Shown piece after piece: positions 12,101-22,205 of a DNA stretch of 64,000 nt (position 1 is the stretch's first letter; every line of letters starts with the position of its first letter). Source of the stretch: Tridacna crocea. Its lineage: Eukaryota > Mollusca > Bivalvia > Cardiida > Cardiidae. The translations under genes were made by a program, and so were the position numbers. Location: NCBI GenBank assembly GCA_943736015.1, contig OX031061.1:18361290-18425289 (forward strand). Direction: 5' to 3'. The notes beneath the pieces are model-generated. The model searched no databases, had not been told where the DNA came from, and saw nothing but the letters and a program-made list of their open reading frames with translations.

Positions 12101-13499
12101 AAGTTCATACTATGCGCACGCTGGTGCTTCTTAGAGGTGCACTGTAGCACTTTGATCGTACAATACCAATGGATTGGGTAAAAGTGAAGGCTTCTGAATT
12201 AAAGTAATCAGCGCAGAAAGCTTTGGTCTTTCTGGGATAAAAAGAAAGAAATTTCGATTTCTTTAAGATTATATGAAGTTCACATTATGCACATGGTGGC
12301 GCTTCTCAGATGTGCACTGTAGCACATTGTTCGTACATTACGAACGGATTGAGTAGAAGTGAGAGCTTCTGGATTTATTGAATCAGCGCGGAAGGCTTGG
12401 TCTTTCTGGGGTAAAGGGAAAGGTTTATTTTTTAAACAGCAAATAGATATGTAGAGTTTGCAGTGGTATAAATTAGCATTTTTGAGTAGTTGACAATGTA
12501 TAGCGATTGCATTACACTGTGTACATTTATTATATGTTACAGACATTATGGTTTTTCAAAGTCGTAGAAATCACTCAAATGATGTACAGGAGTGCAGTGG
12601 AGACTGTGTCCTACTTTTTTCAATTATGCGAGTGGTGTCAACAGCAGGTCGAATGAAACGACGACGACAGAAATACTGTACGTATTGCGCAGCTTGACAG
12701 TGATCGGGCAGTTCAAGAAACTATTACAGACTCTCCCTGGTGTTTATTTATCCAGTATTACTACTTGATTCCATTACTTAATTGTGTGAATTATGCTCAA
12801 GGTGTGAAACCCCCTGTACATATATTTGTGATGACAAAGTTAGTTCAAGTTCTTTCGATAGGTCTTCTTCACAGATTTATGTTTCTTTGTGAATACTTCA
12901 GAAGGCATGAACAGAATTGTTCAAGCTGTCTGTTGAGAAAGAATTCATTAATACTGAGAATGTTTTCAATGTTACATATATTTCATACACAGCGAAGAAT
13001 TATCTTTTGCTTGTTTCGTACGTATGAATCACTGTTGTTTAGTTCAGATCTATGTTATGTGAATTACTGATTAATGTTTATTGAATATTACTGTGAATCG
13101 TATTAACTGACAGCTACAGTGTATATGTTTGACTTGATAATTGATATTTCGAATATATGCTAGTTCTTTCGGGTTCATTCACAGAAGTACTGGTATTTGC
13201 TCATACGCAATTTACGTAATTCAGCGAGAATTAAAGAGTGAAGCAAGATGTTTATTGTAAAGAAAGCGTTTTACATTGTGTTTGGGTGTTTAAGTACACA
13301 AGAACAATTGGTATTTCCAATTTCTTCATTTGGGTGTTGGAATGGTATCATTCCATTCCATTTGCCGTGCTTTCTCCCGTTCTTTTAGTTCAGCTTGCTC
13401 TCTCAAGTGCTCCTAACATGTAACCATATGAAATAAATATGCTATATTTATGTTGACTTTTTTGTGTTGTGCTATGAGAAGGTCTGAGGGTTAAGGGAA
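9166..13499. mobile_element. Unclassified 4.3 kb element, copy 1 (ends Y and X)
   Basis: It starts with a 180 bp block Y (9166-9345) and ends with a 109 bp block X (13391-13499). Both recur, apparently without a mismatch, at the ends of the adjoining element 13498-14477. The interior has no open frame over about 100 codons. It contains internal direct repeats (GACAAAATTAGATATTAG at 9653 and 10205; GGCGAGGTRTG units at 10392 and 10491), a poly-A tract at 11402-11421 and a 174 bp minisatellite. Block X carries AATAAATATG and an 8 bp hairpin (ATAAATAT/ATATTTAT). No terminal inverted repeats were seen, and the transposon class is unknown. Confidence 0.55.
11500..12430. repeat. 174 bp minisatellite, about five units
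   Basis: The phrase GAGAGCTTCTGAATT recurs near 11664, 11839, 12013, 12187 and 12361, a steady spacing of 174-175 bases. Each unit also carries ACTATGCGCAC, GTAGCAC and GCAGAAAGCTTTGGTCTTTC. Units differ by roughly 10-15 percent by eye. Confidence 0.8.
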
Positions 13500-14477
13500 A
13501 TATAATTTCTTACGTTTGAGGAACGAATTAGAAGGAAATTATTTTCCCTTGTTCGATGACGCTTCGATATGTACGTGTAGGGCATGAAGCACGGGATTCA
13601 TGATAGGCAGGTTGTACACGTAGTTGGTACAAGGTTCATTCAGCTTTGAGAGGGCAACGCGTACAGACGATTTTTCTTTTGTCAAAGTAAACGTGCGTAC
13701 CTAGCGGTACATGGTTCAGTACTGGAGTTCTGAAGCATGGTCGCTTATCCCTAAGCAAGAATACCATCGATCAATTAGTACAATTCATTAAGAAATCACT
13801 TGATTTCCGTAGATGTTGTTATTGTCATCTATATTTCATTGAAGTTGTTTTAATAGCTAAAAAATCCAATTCATTGAATGAGGCCCAACATTCCATGGCA
13901 CTAGACATTGACAAATGGGCACAGGTTTCCAGAGGTTTTTCTACATGTAGTTTTTATCTCTGGTTTTTCCTGGGCGAGTCGGCCATAGAATAAGTGATAA
14001 ATGCAATGATGTTATGATGTTTATACGGTTAAAAATACTGTTGGAAGAGATATAAATCACCATTTGCATTACTAATACTTTGTGGTATTACAAATAATCA
14101 TGTATTGTACATACTGGGTTGAGGTGTAAAATAAATAATGCCCATGTGTGGTATGCATTCATATATTGCTTTCTCTGCTCATATCAGCATTTCTTTTGCG
14201 CAACAAAGATTTCGTTGTTGGATGGTTGTTGTTATACACAACATCCAGGAGGACAGAACTGGTGTAGTTCTTCAAGTTCGGTTAAGCTGAACAAGAGTTG
14301 GTGTATTAGTATATATATTTGTGTGTTTATGGTCAGTTGTGATGTATGTAATGTATTTGTTGGTATACCAGCTTGCTCTCTCAAGTGCTCCTAACATGTA
14401 ACCATATGAAATAAATATGCTATATTTATGTTGACTTTTTTGTGTTGTGCTATGAGAAGGTCTGAGGGTTAAGGGAA
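13498..14477. mobile_element. Unclassified element, copy 2 (980 bp, same ends)
   Basis: It opens with block Y (13498-13677) and closes with block X (14369-14477), each identical by eye to those of copy 1. The ~690 bases between them show no similarity to copy 1. The two copies abut head to tail, sharing two bases. In both, X is preceded by CAG and Y is followed by unrelated sequence. Confidence 0.6.
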
Positions 14478-14779
14478 TTGAATATATTTACTTGTTTCTC
14501 TTTCTCTTTCTACCTTAGGTGCTTAATGATGGAAAGTCCAAAGTCCATAGACAACAAGGCTGAACAATGATATAAGACATGATCATTGTGTTGTATATTT
14601 GCATGACTATGTGTGATACAAAAGTGACAATTATTCATGTATATCTAACTCTACACCCAGTTTAAAGTTCTAGAATTTAGCAACAAAAACATATCTTACA
14701 AAAAGTTCAAGACCAATGAAAAGCATGTTTGAGCAAACTGCAGTTGTTTTATTAAACATTTTCAAGCTTTTTATAGCCC

Positions 14780-15082
14780 TGTAGATAACAATCCTGTATT
14801 TCAACGACCCTGAAGAAGAAAGCTCTAGAAGCTTTGTGGGAGGAGTAGAAAATGTTGATAACTAGCATTTTTTTCTCTTCCCTGTATGTTTTCTGTCATT
14901 TCATACACAAATCCAAAACCTGTCATCTGTTATTCAACCTATTTCTGTATTATGATTTATAAACTCTTTACATACAACAAAATTTTAGACTTGAAAGTAT
15001 TTACAGATGAAAAATAGTACATGTTTAGTATGGAAATTTGTTTTGGAAAGTTGAAATTTTGTAGCCTGTAAAGAGTTCAATG
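14780..15082. mobile_element. Two decayed TTAA-palindrome MITE halves
   Basis: A reverse half (CAACGACCCTGAAGAAGAAAG, apex GTTGATAACTAGC) is followed by a forward left end (AAACTCTTTACATACAAC) and a right end (TGTAAAGAGTTCAA). Together they read as one old copy interrupted or fused with another. Confidence 0.5.
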
Positions 15083-15159
15083 TTGGTATTATGGTACAAG
15101 CTACTTAATGATTGGATTGTATGGTATTGTAACACCATTTTTTCAGTTATTTTGTTTTT

Positions 15160-15500
15160 CGTGAGTGTCATTTGGCACGACACAGTCACACTTCAGAGCC
15201 TAGTACTGGTAAAATCCAGAAAGATATGAATATGTGGGCTTTTGCTGTGATATGACTGTTGAAAATGGTGAAAGCAGCTTAAAACACCAACCATAAAATC
15301 AATTAATCATCACTGTGGCCAGTGCACCTATCCATGCTTTCCTGGAGTTCCTTTTACCAGTACTTTTACCAATATTCTTTCCAAGCCACTGGCTGCTCAT
15401 TGTTGAAAAATTGTCAGCAGTGAGAGAGAAATGAATCCTGTCACAATGACTATCATCAATCCTTGGATAAAAATTAGTCTAGCTTGGGATAAACGAGTGA
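15160..15500. mobile_element. SINE bodies in opposite orientations
   Basis: GTGATATGACTGTTGAAAATGGTG at 15248-15271 is the reverse of the SINE domain, and GGCCAGTGCACCTATCCATG at 15317-15336 is the forward domain, as in 4330-4625. Two truncated SINEs therefore lie head to head. The tRNA-like heads are missing or eroded. Confidence 0.5.
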
Positions 15501-15862
15501 TCTCCTGTATACTTTAGACCTTAATGCTTTTTCAAACTGATTCAAGCTATTCAATACCATAAAGGATGCCAATAAACCATACAAATTCTCTCTGCAGATT
15601 GATGATAGCCACTGAAACAAAATTCATTTTTCTCCCTTCCCAAACATGGTCTGAACTTATTTGGCTTAGCAATAATGTGTATGGTGTGTATGGAACACGG
15701 ATCAAACAAGCTCTGACAGTTGGGATAGTTGCAATGGGCAGTGTGATATACTAGTAACTCAAATAGTATTATTAAACCCCCCCAAAAAAAACTGATAAAG
15801 AATACATGTCTTAGAACAGATTAATTTACCTTCAAAAACAAATTTCATCCTTTGATTCTTGT

Positions 15863-16090
15863 TTAACCCATTACCAAACGACAAAAATTTAGACTTGTCC
15901 AAATTGAGAGCATTTGCAGACGACAAAATAAAAGTGACTGAAAATTTGAAATTTGTTTTGTGAAGGGTAGAAAACATTGTGGGAAAAGGAGAAAATGTGG
16001 TTACCAGCATTTTCTCCTTTTCACACAATGTTTTCTAAAGGCTTCTTTCTCACGGGCGTCAAAAGTAGGTATTGTCTGGTAATGGGTTAA
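15863..16090 (+). mobile_element. TTAA-palindrome MITE, type A, forward (chain member 1)
   Basis: TTAA at 15863-15866 and 16087-16090. The right TTAA is also the left TTAA of the next copy, so the two elements are joined with one target site between them. Confidence 0.85.
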
Positions 16091-16498
16091 CTCTTTACCA
16101 AACGACTAAATTTTGGACTTGCCCAAATTGAAAGCAGACAACAAAATAAATGTGAATCGAAAATTGTAAATTGATTTGGAAAGGGTAGGAAACATTCCAC
16201 AATGTTTTCAAAGGCTGTCTTTCTTAGGGTCGTCAAAAGGAGGGATTATGTGGTAAAATAAATGTGAATCGAAAATTGTTAATTGATTTGGAAAGGGTAG
16301 AAAACATTGTGGGAAAAGAAAAAAAATGCTGGGTACCAGCATTTTCTCCTTTTCTCACAATGTTTTCAAAGGCTTTCTTTCTGAGGGTCATCAAAAGTAG
16401 GGATTGTATGGTAAGCATTTTCTCCTTTTCCCACAGTGTTTTCAAAGGCTTTCTTTCTTAGGGTCGTCAAAAGTAGGGATTGTGTGGTAAAGAATTAA
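16087..16498 (+). mobile_element. Rearranged TTAA-palindrome MITE chain, members 2-3
   Basis: A forward copy lacking its palindrome (16087-16256) runs straight into repeated left-arm sequence (AATAAATGTGAATCGAAAATTG occurs twice, near 16145 and 16258). A full palindrome (about 16300-16362) follows, and then a duplicated right arm (16414-16498). This is head-to-tail recombination or slippage between copies. Confidence 0.75.
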
Positions 16499-16722
16499 CT
16501 CTTTACCAAAGGAAAACATTTTAGACTGGACCCAATTAAAAACATTTGAAGATAACAAAATAAAAGTGACTGAAAATTTAAAATTTGTCTTGGGAAGGGT
16601 AGAAAACATTGTGGGAAAGGAAAAAATGCTGATTACCAGCATTTTCTCCTTTTCCCACAATATTTTCAAAAGGGTCCTTTCTCGGGGTCATGAATACTCC
16701 AGATTGTGTGGTAAAGGGTTAA
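16495..16722 (+). mobile_element. TTAA-palindrome MITE, type A, forward (chain member 4)
   Basis: TTAA at 16495-16498 is shared with the preceding unit and TTAA at 16719-16722 closes the chain. The palindrome apex is GCTGATTACCAGC. A right-arm scrap follows to about 16790. Confidence 0.85.
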
Positions 16723-16890
16723 AAATCAACTGCAAATGCTTTAAATTTTAACAAGTCTGCATTTTTGTCTTATGATAAAGAGTGAATAATAAGATTTTCT
16801 TTTCAGTATACTATATTGATACTGTTTGCCTTTAAAATGGTTATCTGACATTTAAAGCTACATGTACCTACATTGTTCACCGTAACTAAA

Positions 16891-17082
16891 TTACAATTCT
16901 TTCAAAAAGTCTCTTTTTTTTTCATTTTCTCTTTTTAATTCTAATTTTGTTATCACACTACCATTTCCCAACTTTGTGCCAATCACGACTTCCAATGTTG
17001 ATGGCCCATCAAACGCAGACTCCAGTTCATTCATGTCCTTGTAACCTGGCTTTACTGGGCCGGCTTTGTGCCAAAGGAGACA
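16891..17082 (-). CDS. Candidate terminal coding exon of an unidentified gene
   Basis: On the minus strand, a pyrimidine-rich CTTGTCATTTCAG acceptor is followed by 63 codons and a TAA stop (16891-16893). The frame opens CLLWHKAGPVKPGYKDMNEL and ends in a charged tail (KRENEKKRDFLKEL). The composition is protein-like, with a Gly/Pro-rich start, a beta-type middle (LEVVIGTKLGNGSVITKLEL) and a basic end. Phase is 0 at the acceptor. No upstream exon was found in the window and I do not recognise the family. It could be a relic of a processed or truncated gene. Confidence 0.5.
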   Translation of the reverse strand, partial: CLLWHKAGPVKPGYKDMNELESAFDGPSTLEVVIGTKLGNGSVITKLELKRENEKKRDFLKEL

Positions 17083-17339
17083 CTGAAATGACAAGATTAT
17101 AAGTTTCTTGCTAAATACTGTACTGTAATATAGGAGCCATGCTCTGTCAAAAGTGTGTGTAGGCTGACATGGGATGACTCTTTTTGCACTTTACAAATTT
17201 TCTGCATGTCAAAGTACCATTCTACCATCAGTTCAAGTCCACTGTTATACAAATTGGGTTTTATGGATCCATAATGTTACGAGAGACCACACCTTCCTGC
17301 ATGGCATTCTCCCGATTTAAATACAATACCTGGCTTCTG

Positions 17340-17570
17340 CGTCAGGGAGATATCTCTTTGGCTCAGTGGTTAAGGTATTGGCCTTGCGTCCGGGAGTTCC
17401 GGGGTTCGAATCCCGCTCGGTCCCTTACATCTGCCATGCATTTATTCATTTGTTTCTTTGTTCGTAAGATGGGGGCTCGTCCGGGATTGGCCATTAATCC
17501 CATTTGTTGTCCAAAATCGGACTTCCTGCCTAATAAGGCTTTGAGTCATAAATAAAGAAAGGAATATTTG
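17340..17570 (+). mobile_element. tRNA-derived SINE
   Basis: The head has a strong A box (TGGCTCAGTGGTTAAGG) and an exact B box (GGTTCGAATCC). Acceptor pairing is only about five base pairs and the T stem only three, so it is not a functional tRNA. The body continues through GGGGGCTCGTCCGGGATTGG to an A-rich tail (ATAAATAAAGAAAGG) near 17550-17565. Confidence 0.75.
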
Positions 17571-17960
17571 CTTGTTACATACAATTGCTTCTTTCCAAAA
17601 CTTGATTCTTTCCAAAAATTAATTAGTGCACATGCAGTCTATGGTATGGATGTACAAAGCTGAACCTTTGTCTGGGCAAGTATTTAAGCTCCGAATACAA
17701 AAGACACAAGTTCTAACATTAATGTATTTTAGATCCAGACATAAATATCATTGAAATACCTGTTGACATGTTGTTGAAATCTGTAAAAAAAGGAATCGTT
17801 TCAGATGGGATATAACACCAGACTGGGGTATCTAATCATCAGTTTAAAAACATCTTGGTCTCTCTGCCTACCTAAAAAGATACATTGTTGTTAGATTAGA
17901 AAGGAAAGTGATCAGTAAAAAAGACATGAAAAACATGATTCTCAATCACAATGCTTTAAG
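17571..17960. other. Unassigned non-coding sequence
   Basis: No gene recognised. A minus-strand segment at about 17760-17785 has acceptor- and donor-like bases around 21 nt (TTTTTTTACAG / CAG-GTATTT), too little to call a micro-exon. Confidence 0.3.
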
Positions 17961-18459
17961 CCCCGGTCACATATTCACGGAAGACCGCCACGGAAGAGCT
18001 ACGGTCTAATCGCTCACGGATGACTACGGAAATGACAAATTCCGTAGTCCGCTACGGTTCCAATACGGATACACAACGGTGTGAGTACGGAGTTCGACGG
18101 ATCTACAGCCAAAATGTAGGTCACAGTTCCAGGAGTGATACGGACTGTTACGGTTCGACACGGTTTAATACGGAGCGATACGAATCAGGACGATTGTAGT
18201 ACGGATACACTACGATTTGCTACGGTACAGGTACGGATTAGTACGAATAAGAACGATCCGACACGTAGTAGTACGAATCGTCACGGATCGATACGGACCT
18301 ACCACGATTTAGCATTCCGTCCAAATGCTCTAGCCCGCTCACTTTCAAAATGCAACAAGTTCGGCCATGAGAGCCTCATACTGGCCATGTAAGGGTCTTC
18401 GTAAAAGCCAATCTCTAGTCCAAATAATTCTCTGTCTTTTATTACCTGATTATTATAAT

Positions 18460-18695
18460 CAATAACCCATCACAAGTTGACAAAATTTGGCCTTCACGAA
18501 ATTCAGAGTATCTGCAGACAACAACTGTAAATTTGGTACAAATGAGCTTCAGTTCCACAATAAGGTAGAAAGCATTGTGGGAAATGGAGAAATTGCCCAT
18601 TTTGAGCATCTTTTTCGATTTCCTAGAATCAGAATGTTTTCTTGACTTGTCTGTTGCAGACCCATAAAAAGAAGGGATTTAATGGCAAAGGTTTC
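18460..18695 (+). mobile_element. TTAA-palindrome MITE, type B, degenerate
   Basis: CCCATCACAAGTTGACAAAA, GCAGACAACAACTG and the apex ATTGCCCATTTTGAGCAT mark an old type B copy inside the foldback element, so the foldback element is at least as old as this insertion. Confidence 0.6.
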
Positions 18696-18827
18696 AATGA
18701 AAATATTGCTCAATAACGTTTCTCTTATGTTCATAAAATCTGCTGTTTATTTCACAATTACACTGATTATGGTGAATGTTTATGTTTTAAAAGTAAAGTG
18801 CTTGTCTATTATAGTCAGTATCACCTA

Positions 18828-18990
18828 TTTCGAAAGGGCCAGCCTGGCACCAGGCAGGCACCCAGTAACCATACATTTAACCAGCTGGCGGTTCACCAAC
18901 CAGCCATATCAGTACACGCTCCTGGCGGGGCTCGAACCTGTGACCTCCTGTTTCGTTGGCGGTTGTCAAAATCACCAGAAACGGTGACAG
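18828..18990 (-). mobile_element. SINE with tRNA-like B box
   Basis: Plus-strand GGGGCTCGAACCTGTGACCTC is the reverse of a B box (GGTTCGAGCCCC). CACCAACCAGCC further left may be a degenerate body. The A box is not clear. Confidence 0.45.
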
Positions 18991-19996
18991 TTTTATGTAC
19001 TCGTACTATTTTATCGTTTTACTTGCTTGTTTAGCATCGTTGTTTGGATAAAATGTCACATTATAATACTGATGCTTATTCATTTTCGTAATGTTTTGTA
19101 AAATATGTAACCTTAAATTAAAGGTATTATTAGTAGTACGATAAAAATATAATTATTACATCTATGTATGTCATCAAGCTGCTGGACCAGTGCCTTGACA
19201 TTTTGTGCCATACCAATATCCAGTTACCGCCAATTTATTGCAAACATCACTGTTGACGGTTCATCATTGTGAACTCAACAACAAAGCGCAATTGCGTTGT
19301 ATTCTACAAAGACAGAGTAAAAATACCCTTGTTGAAGTGCATGATTTTGAATTTATCCTACCAAACAATAATGGTCCTTACAATTCCGTACTGTGTCGTG
19401 TTGCAACGTAGTAAACCGTAAAAGACCGTGCGAATCCCTGCCTCTCCGTAGTACAACGTATTAAGGTCGTGACTTTCCGTGACAAATCCGTATCATAACG
19501 TAACTAAATCGTAGCGTAACCGTGCTAATACGTAGTTCTCCGTATCGAACCCTGAAAAAATTTTGGGCCTACGGATAAGTACGGACTGATACGGTTTTAA
19601 TACGGACCAGAACGTATCAGTACGGTCTAATACGGACTAGTAAGGATACGCTACGGTCGTTTGATCCGTAGCGAATTTTTGTGCATGTTCAAAAATTGTC
19701 AAGGACCGCTACGGATATACAAGGACTACTACGAATGACTACGGTTACAATACGGAGAGCTACAGACTAGTACGAGTTGCCACGGACAATGCCGGAACGA
19801 ATCCGTAGCTCTTCCGTGGCGGCCTTCCGTGAATATGTGACCGGGGTATTAGATCTATTTGAGTAAAGTGTACTACTGCTGATGGTCTTCAACTGTCTTG
19901 CATCTGTAGGGTTCATCTGTATGCAATGACTTAATTGATGAAATAACACCAATTTTTTCTTAAAAACTGACTGAAAAGATATCTGTAAACTGCAAG

Positions 19997-20228
19997 TTAA
20001 CCCATTACCGCACAATCCCTACTTTTGACGCCCCTGAGCAAGAAGCCTTTAGAAAACATTGTGAGAAAAGGAGAAAATGTGGTAACCAGCATTTTCTCAA
20101 TTTCACACAATGTTTTCTACCCTTCACAAAACAAATTTCAAATTTTCAGTCACTTCGATTTTGTCGTTTGCAAACGCTTTCGATTTGGACTTGTAAGCTT
20201 TAAATATTGTCATTTGGTAATGAGTTAA
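19997..20228 (-). mobile_element. TTAA-palindrome MITE, type A, reverse
   Basis: TTAA at both ends (19997-20000, 20225-20228). The palindrome has lost a base at the apex (AATGTGGTAACCAGCATT). Confidence 0.85.
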
Positions 20229-20773
20229 ACCAAACTCTTCAAAGTTGAGACTTAAAATATGCTGGTTTGACATTGTAACGTTAGTCAAGACCAGAATATA
20301 CCTGGTAAGAATTCTGACATTTAATATAAAACGTCTACCACCTGATGTTAAACTCGGATCAAAATTCATCAATTATTTTTTCACAAAACAAACTTCTAAA
20401 CTCATTCACTACCTACGACCAAGATCCGAACGCACCTAATATAAAGTCCGATCTTCACTACAAAACAACCACAATGTGTTTAATTAGGTTTCCCTGGTCC
20501 ATATTACAACCCTGTGTACCCTACACATTCGACTTTGTATGTATAAACGCCGAATGTCTTATTGGACGAAATAGTAATGGACCGAAAGTTTTATGGGCCG
20601 AGACGCGAAGTTTCTACCAGTACAGCTCTGACAAGAGAAAAAACGGTGTTTATTCATGTCCTGATCAGAATGATGAAAGCGCAACTCCGATTTACCAATC
20701 AACATACAAGGAACGCAGTCCTAATCTCAAGAAAATTAAAATCTTACCGAGGTTTCGCAGTAGGTTTCATCAT
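20229..20773. other. Unassigned sequence with overlapping open frames
   Basis: A 161-codon frame (20345-20830) and an overlapping 93-codon frame (20562-20843) run on the plus strand. The second ends with a hydrophobic stretch (GFAVGFIIGTWFLYLLLLCL) after basic residues, like a signal anchor. Neither has a homologue I recognise or clear splice sites, so neither is called as a gene. Confidence 0.35.
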
Positions 20774-21107
20774 AGGTACTTGGTTTCTTTATCTTTTACT
20801 TTTGTGCCTTACCTCTTCTATTTCTGCTGATCTTAAATACTAGAAGGTTTTGCAGCTGCCATGTTTTAAAGCAACGGAAGTACTTGACCAGGATTTGATT
20901 TACACTGACTCCCGAATCGTCATCAACATGCTGGCAAATACTGGTACCAGGATAATGTAAACAAGACGTTCTATCTTAAGAATAGAATAATATTTCACTT
21001 CCGTTGCTTTAAAACATGGCCGCTGCAAAACCTTCTAGTATTTAAGATATGCAGGAATAGAAGAAATAAGGTACAAAAGTAAAAGACAAGGAAACCGAGT
21101 GCCTGTG
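20774..21107. repeat. Large inverted duplication, ~108 bp arms
   Basis: The left arm (about 20774-20881) and right arm (about 20997-21107) are inverted copies with ~115 bases between. The inner 44 bases (TACTAGAAGGTTTTGCAGC... against ...GCAAAACCTTCTAGTA) are nearly exact; the outer parts diverge to about 75-80 percent. The left arm overlaps the hydrophobic segment of the open frame ending at 20843. Confidence 0.75.
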
Positions 21108-21394
21108 GGTTTCATGTAGAGGAAGAACATAGCGTCTGTGGATATACGTCATCATTATCAATCACGTGATGCCCAAATATAGGACATCAGAATCATTCCG
21201 AATAGATGTAGCATCGTCTTTTTGGAGTTGGGAGAGTTGATAATGAAAAAATGCAAATGGTTCTGTAGCAGGAGCCGATGTTGCAATGAACGCTTCTATC
21301 CTCTTGTTGACAAAATTAGAGTATAATTAGCAGATTCGTGTCTTTATTCCGACTATTTTCACGCACAAAAATACCTCTATATGAGCGCTATTGG

Positions 21395-22205
21395 GGCTTT
21401 AACACTCCAAGATGAATATCTGTACAGAGTTTGAAGGATCTAGCTCAATTCTGTGTGTAGTTATCCCCTGGACAAAGTTTGGTCTATATATCAAATATTG
21501 ACGAACCTAGGTTATTTCTGTGTCTAGTTATCATCCGCACAAGGTTTGTTCTATATATCAATATGTTGACGGTCACTGTGACCTTGACATTCGACTGATT
21601 GACCTCGACAAATGTCTGTGCCAACTTTGACGAACTTAGGTCAATTCTGTGTCGAGTTATCCGTTTTTTTCCCTATAAGGTTTGGTCTATTTTACAAAAT
21701 GTTGACGGTCACTGTGACCTTGACATTTGACTGATTAGCCTCAAAATCAATAGGGATCCTCTACAGTCCAAGACGCATGTTGGTGCTAAATTTGATGAAG
21801 CTAGGTCAATTCTGTGTGTAATTATTATCCGGACAAGTTTTAGTCTATATATCAACATGTTGACGGTCAGTTTGACGTTGACATTTTGCCGATTAACCTC
21901 AAAATCGAAGGGAATCTTCTACACTCCGAGACAAATGTCTGTTGAAAATTTGACTAGCCTAGATCAATTTTGTGTCTAGTTATCATCCGCAGAAGGTTTT
22001 GTCTATATATCAACATGTTGACGGTCACTGTGACCTTGACATTTTACTGACTCACCTTAAAATCAATAGAGATCCTGTACACTCCAAGACGCATGTCTGT
22101 GCCAGTTATCAACCGGATAAGGTAAGGTCTACCGACCGATCGGCCGACCGACCGACATTACCGAAGCAATATACCCCCACTTCGTTGAAGGGGCAGAAAT
22201 ATTAT
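21395..22205 (+). repeat. Pearl-like tandem array, ~158 bp units
   Basis: ATGTTGACGGTCACTGTGACC-type phrases fall near 21563, 21699, 21857 and 22015, giving spacings of about 136, 158 and 158. Units include CTCAAAATCAATAGGGATCC, TCAATTCTGTGT and GGTCTATATATCAA. The array ends in GACCGACCGATCGGCCGACC and a short hairpin-like CCCCCACTTCGTTGAAGGGG (22178-22197). Tandem ~160 bp cores plus a tetranucleotide run are the hallmark of the bivalve pearl family of non-autonomous elements. Confidence 0.7.

Larger units (their letters stand above)
17961..19846. mobile_element. 1.9 kb foldback element with ACGG-rich arms
   Basis: Terminal inverted repeats of 44 bp (17961-18004 and 19803-19846) begin CCCCGGTCACATATTCACGG and differ at about one position. 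Inside the left end, to about 18305, TACGG/ACGGA words recur every ~8-12 bases. From about 19385 to the right end the complement (CCGTA/TCCGT) does the same, giving long imperfect arms. The centre holds a type B MITE (18460-18695) and a SINE (18828-18990). No transposase frame is present. Target-site duplication is unclear (TTAAG on the left, TATTA on the right). Confidence 0.7.

Noticed and set aside
9166..13677. LTR retrotransposon with 180 bp LTRs
   Set aside because: No gag-pol frame, no primer-binding site or polypurine tract noticed, and block X recurs at 14369 with a different interior; left as unclassified.
17345..17426. Functional tRNA gene
   Set aside because: A and B boxes are good but acceptor and T-stem pairing are broken, and the sequence continues into a SINE body with an A-rich tail.
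18135..18392. Open frame in the ACGG-rich arm
   Set aside because: It is low complexity and produced by repeated TACGG words.
20345..20830. 161-codon plus-strand frame
   Set aside because: No recognised domain; an overlapping second frame looks equally plausible; it ends inside an inverted duplication.
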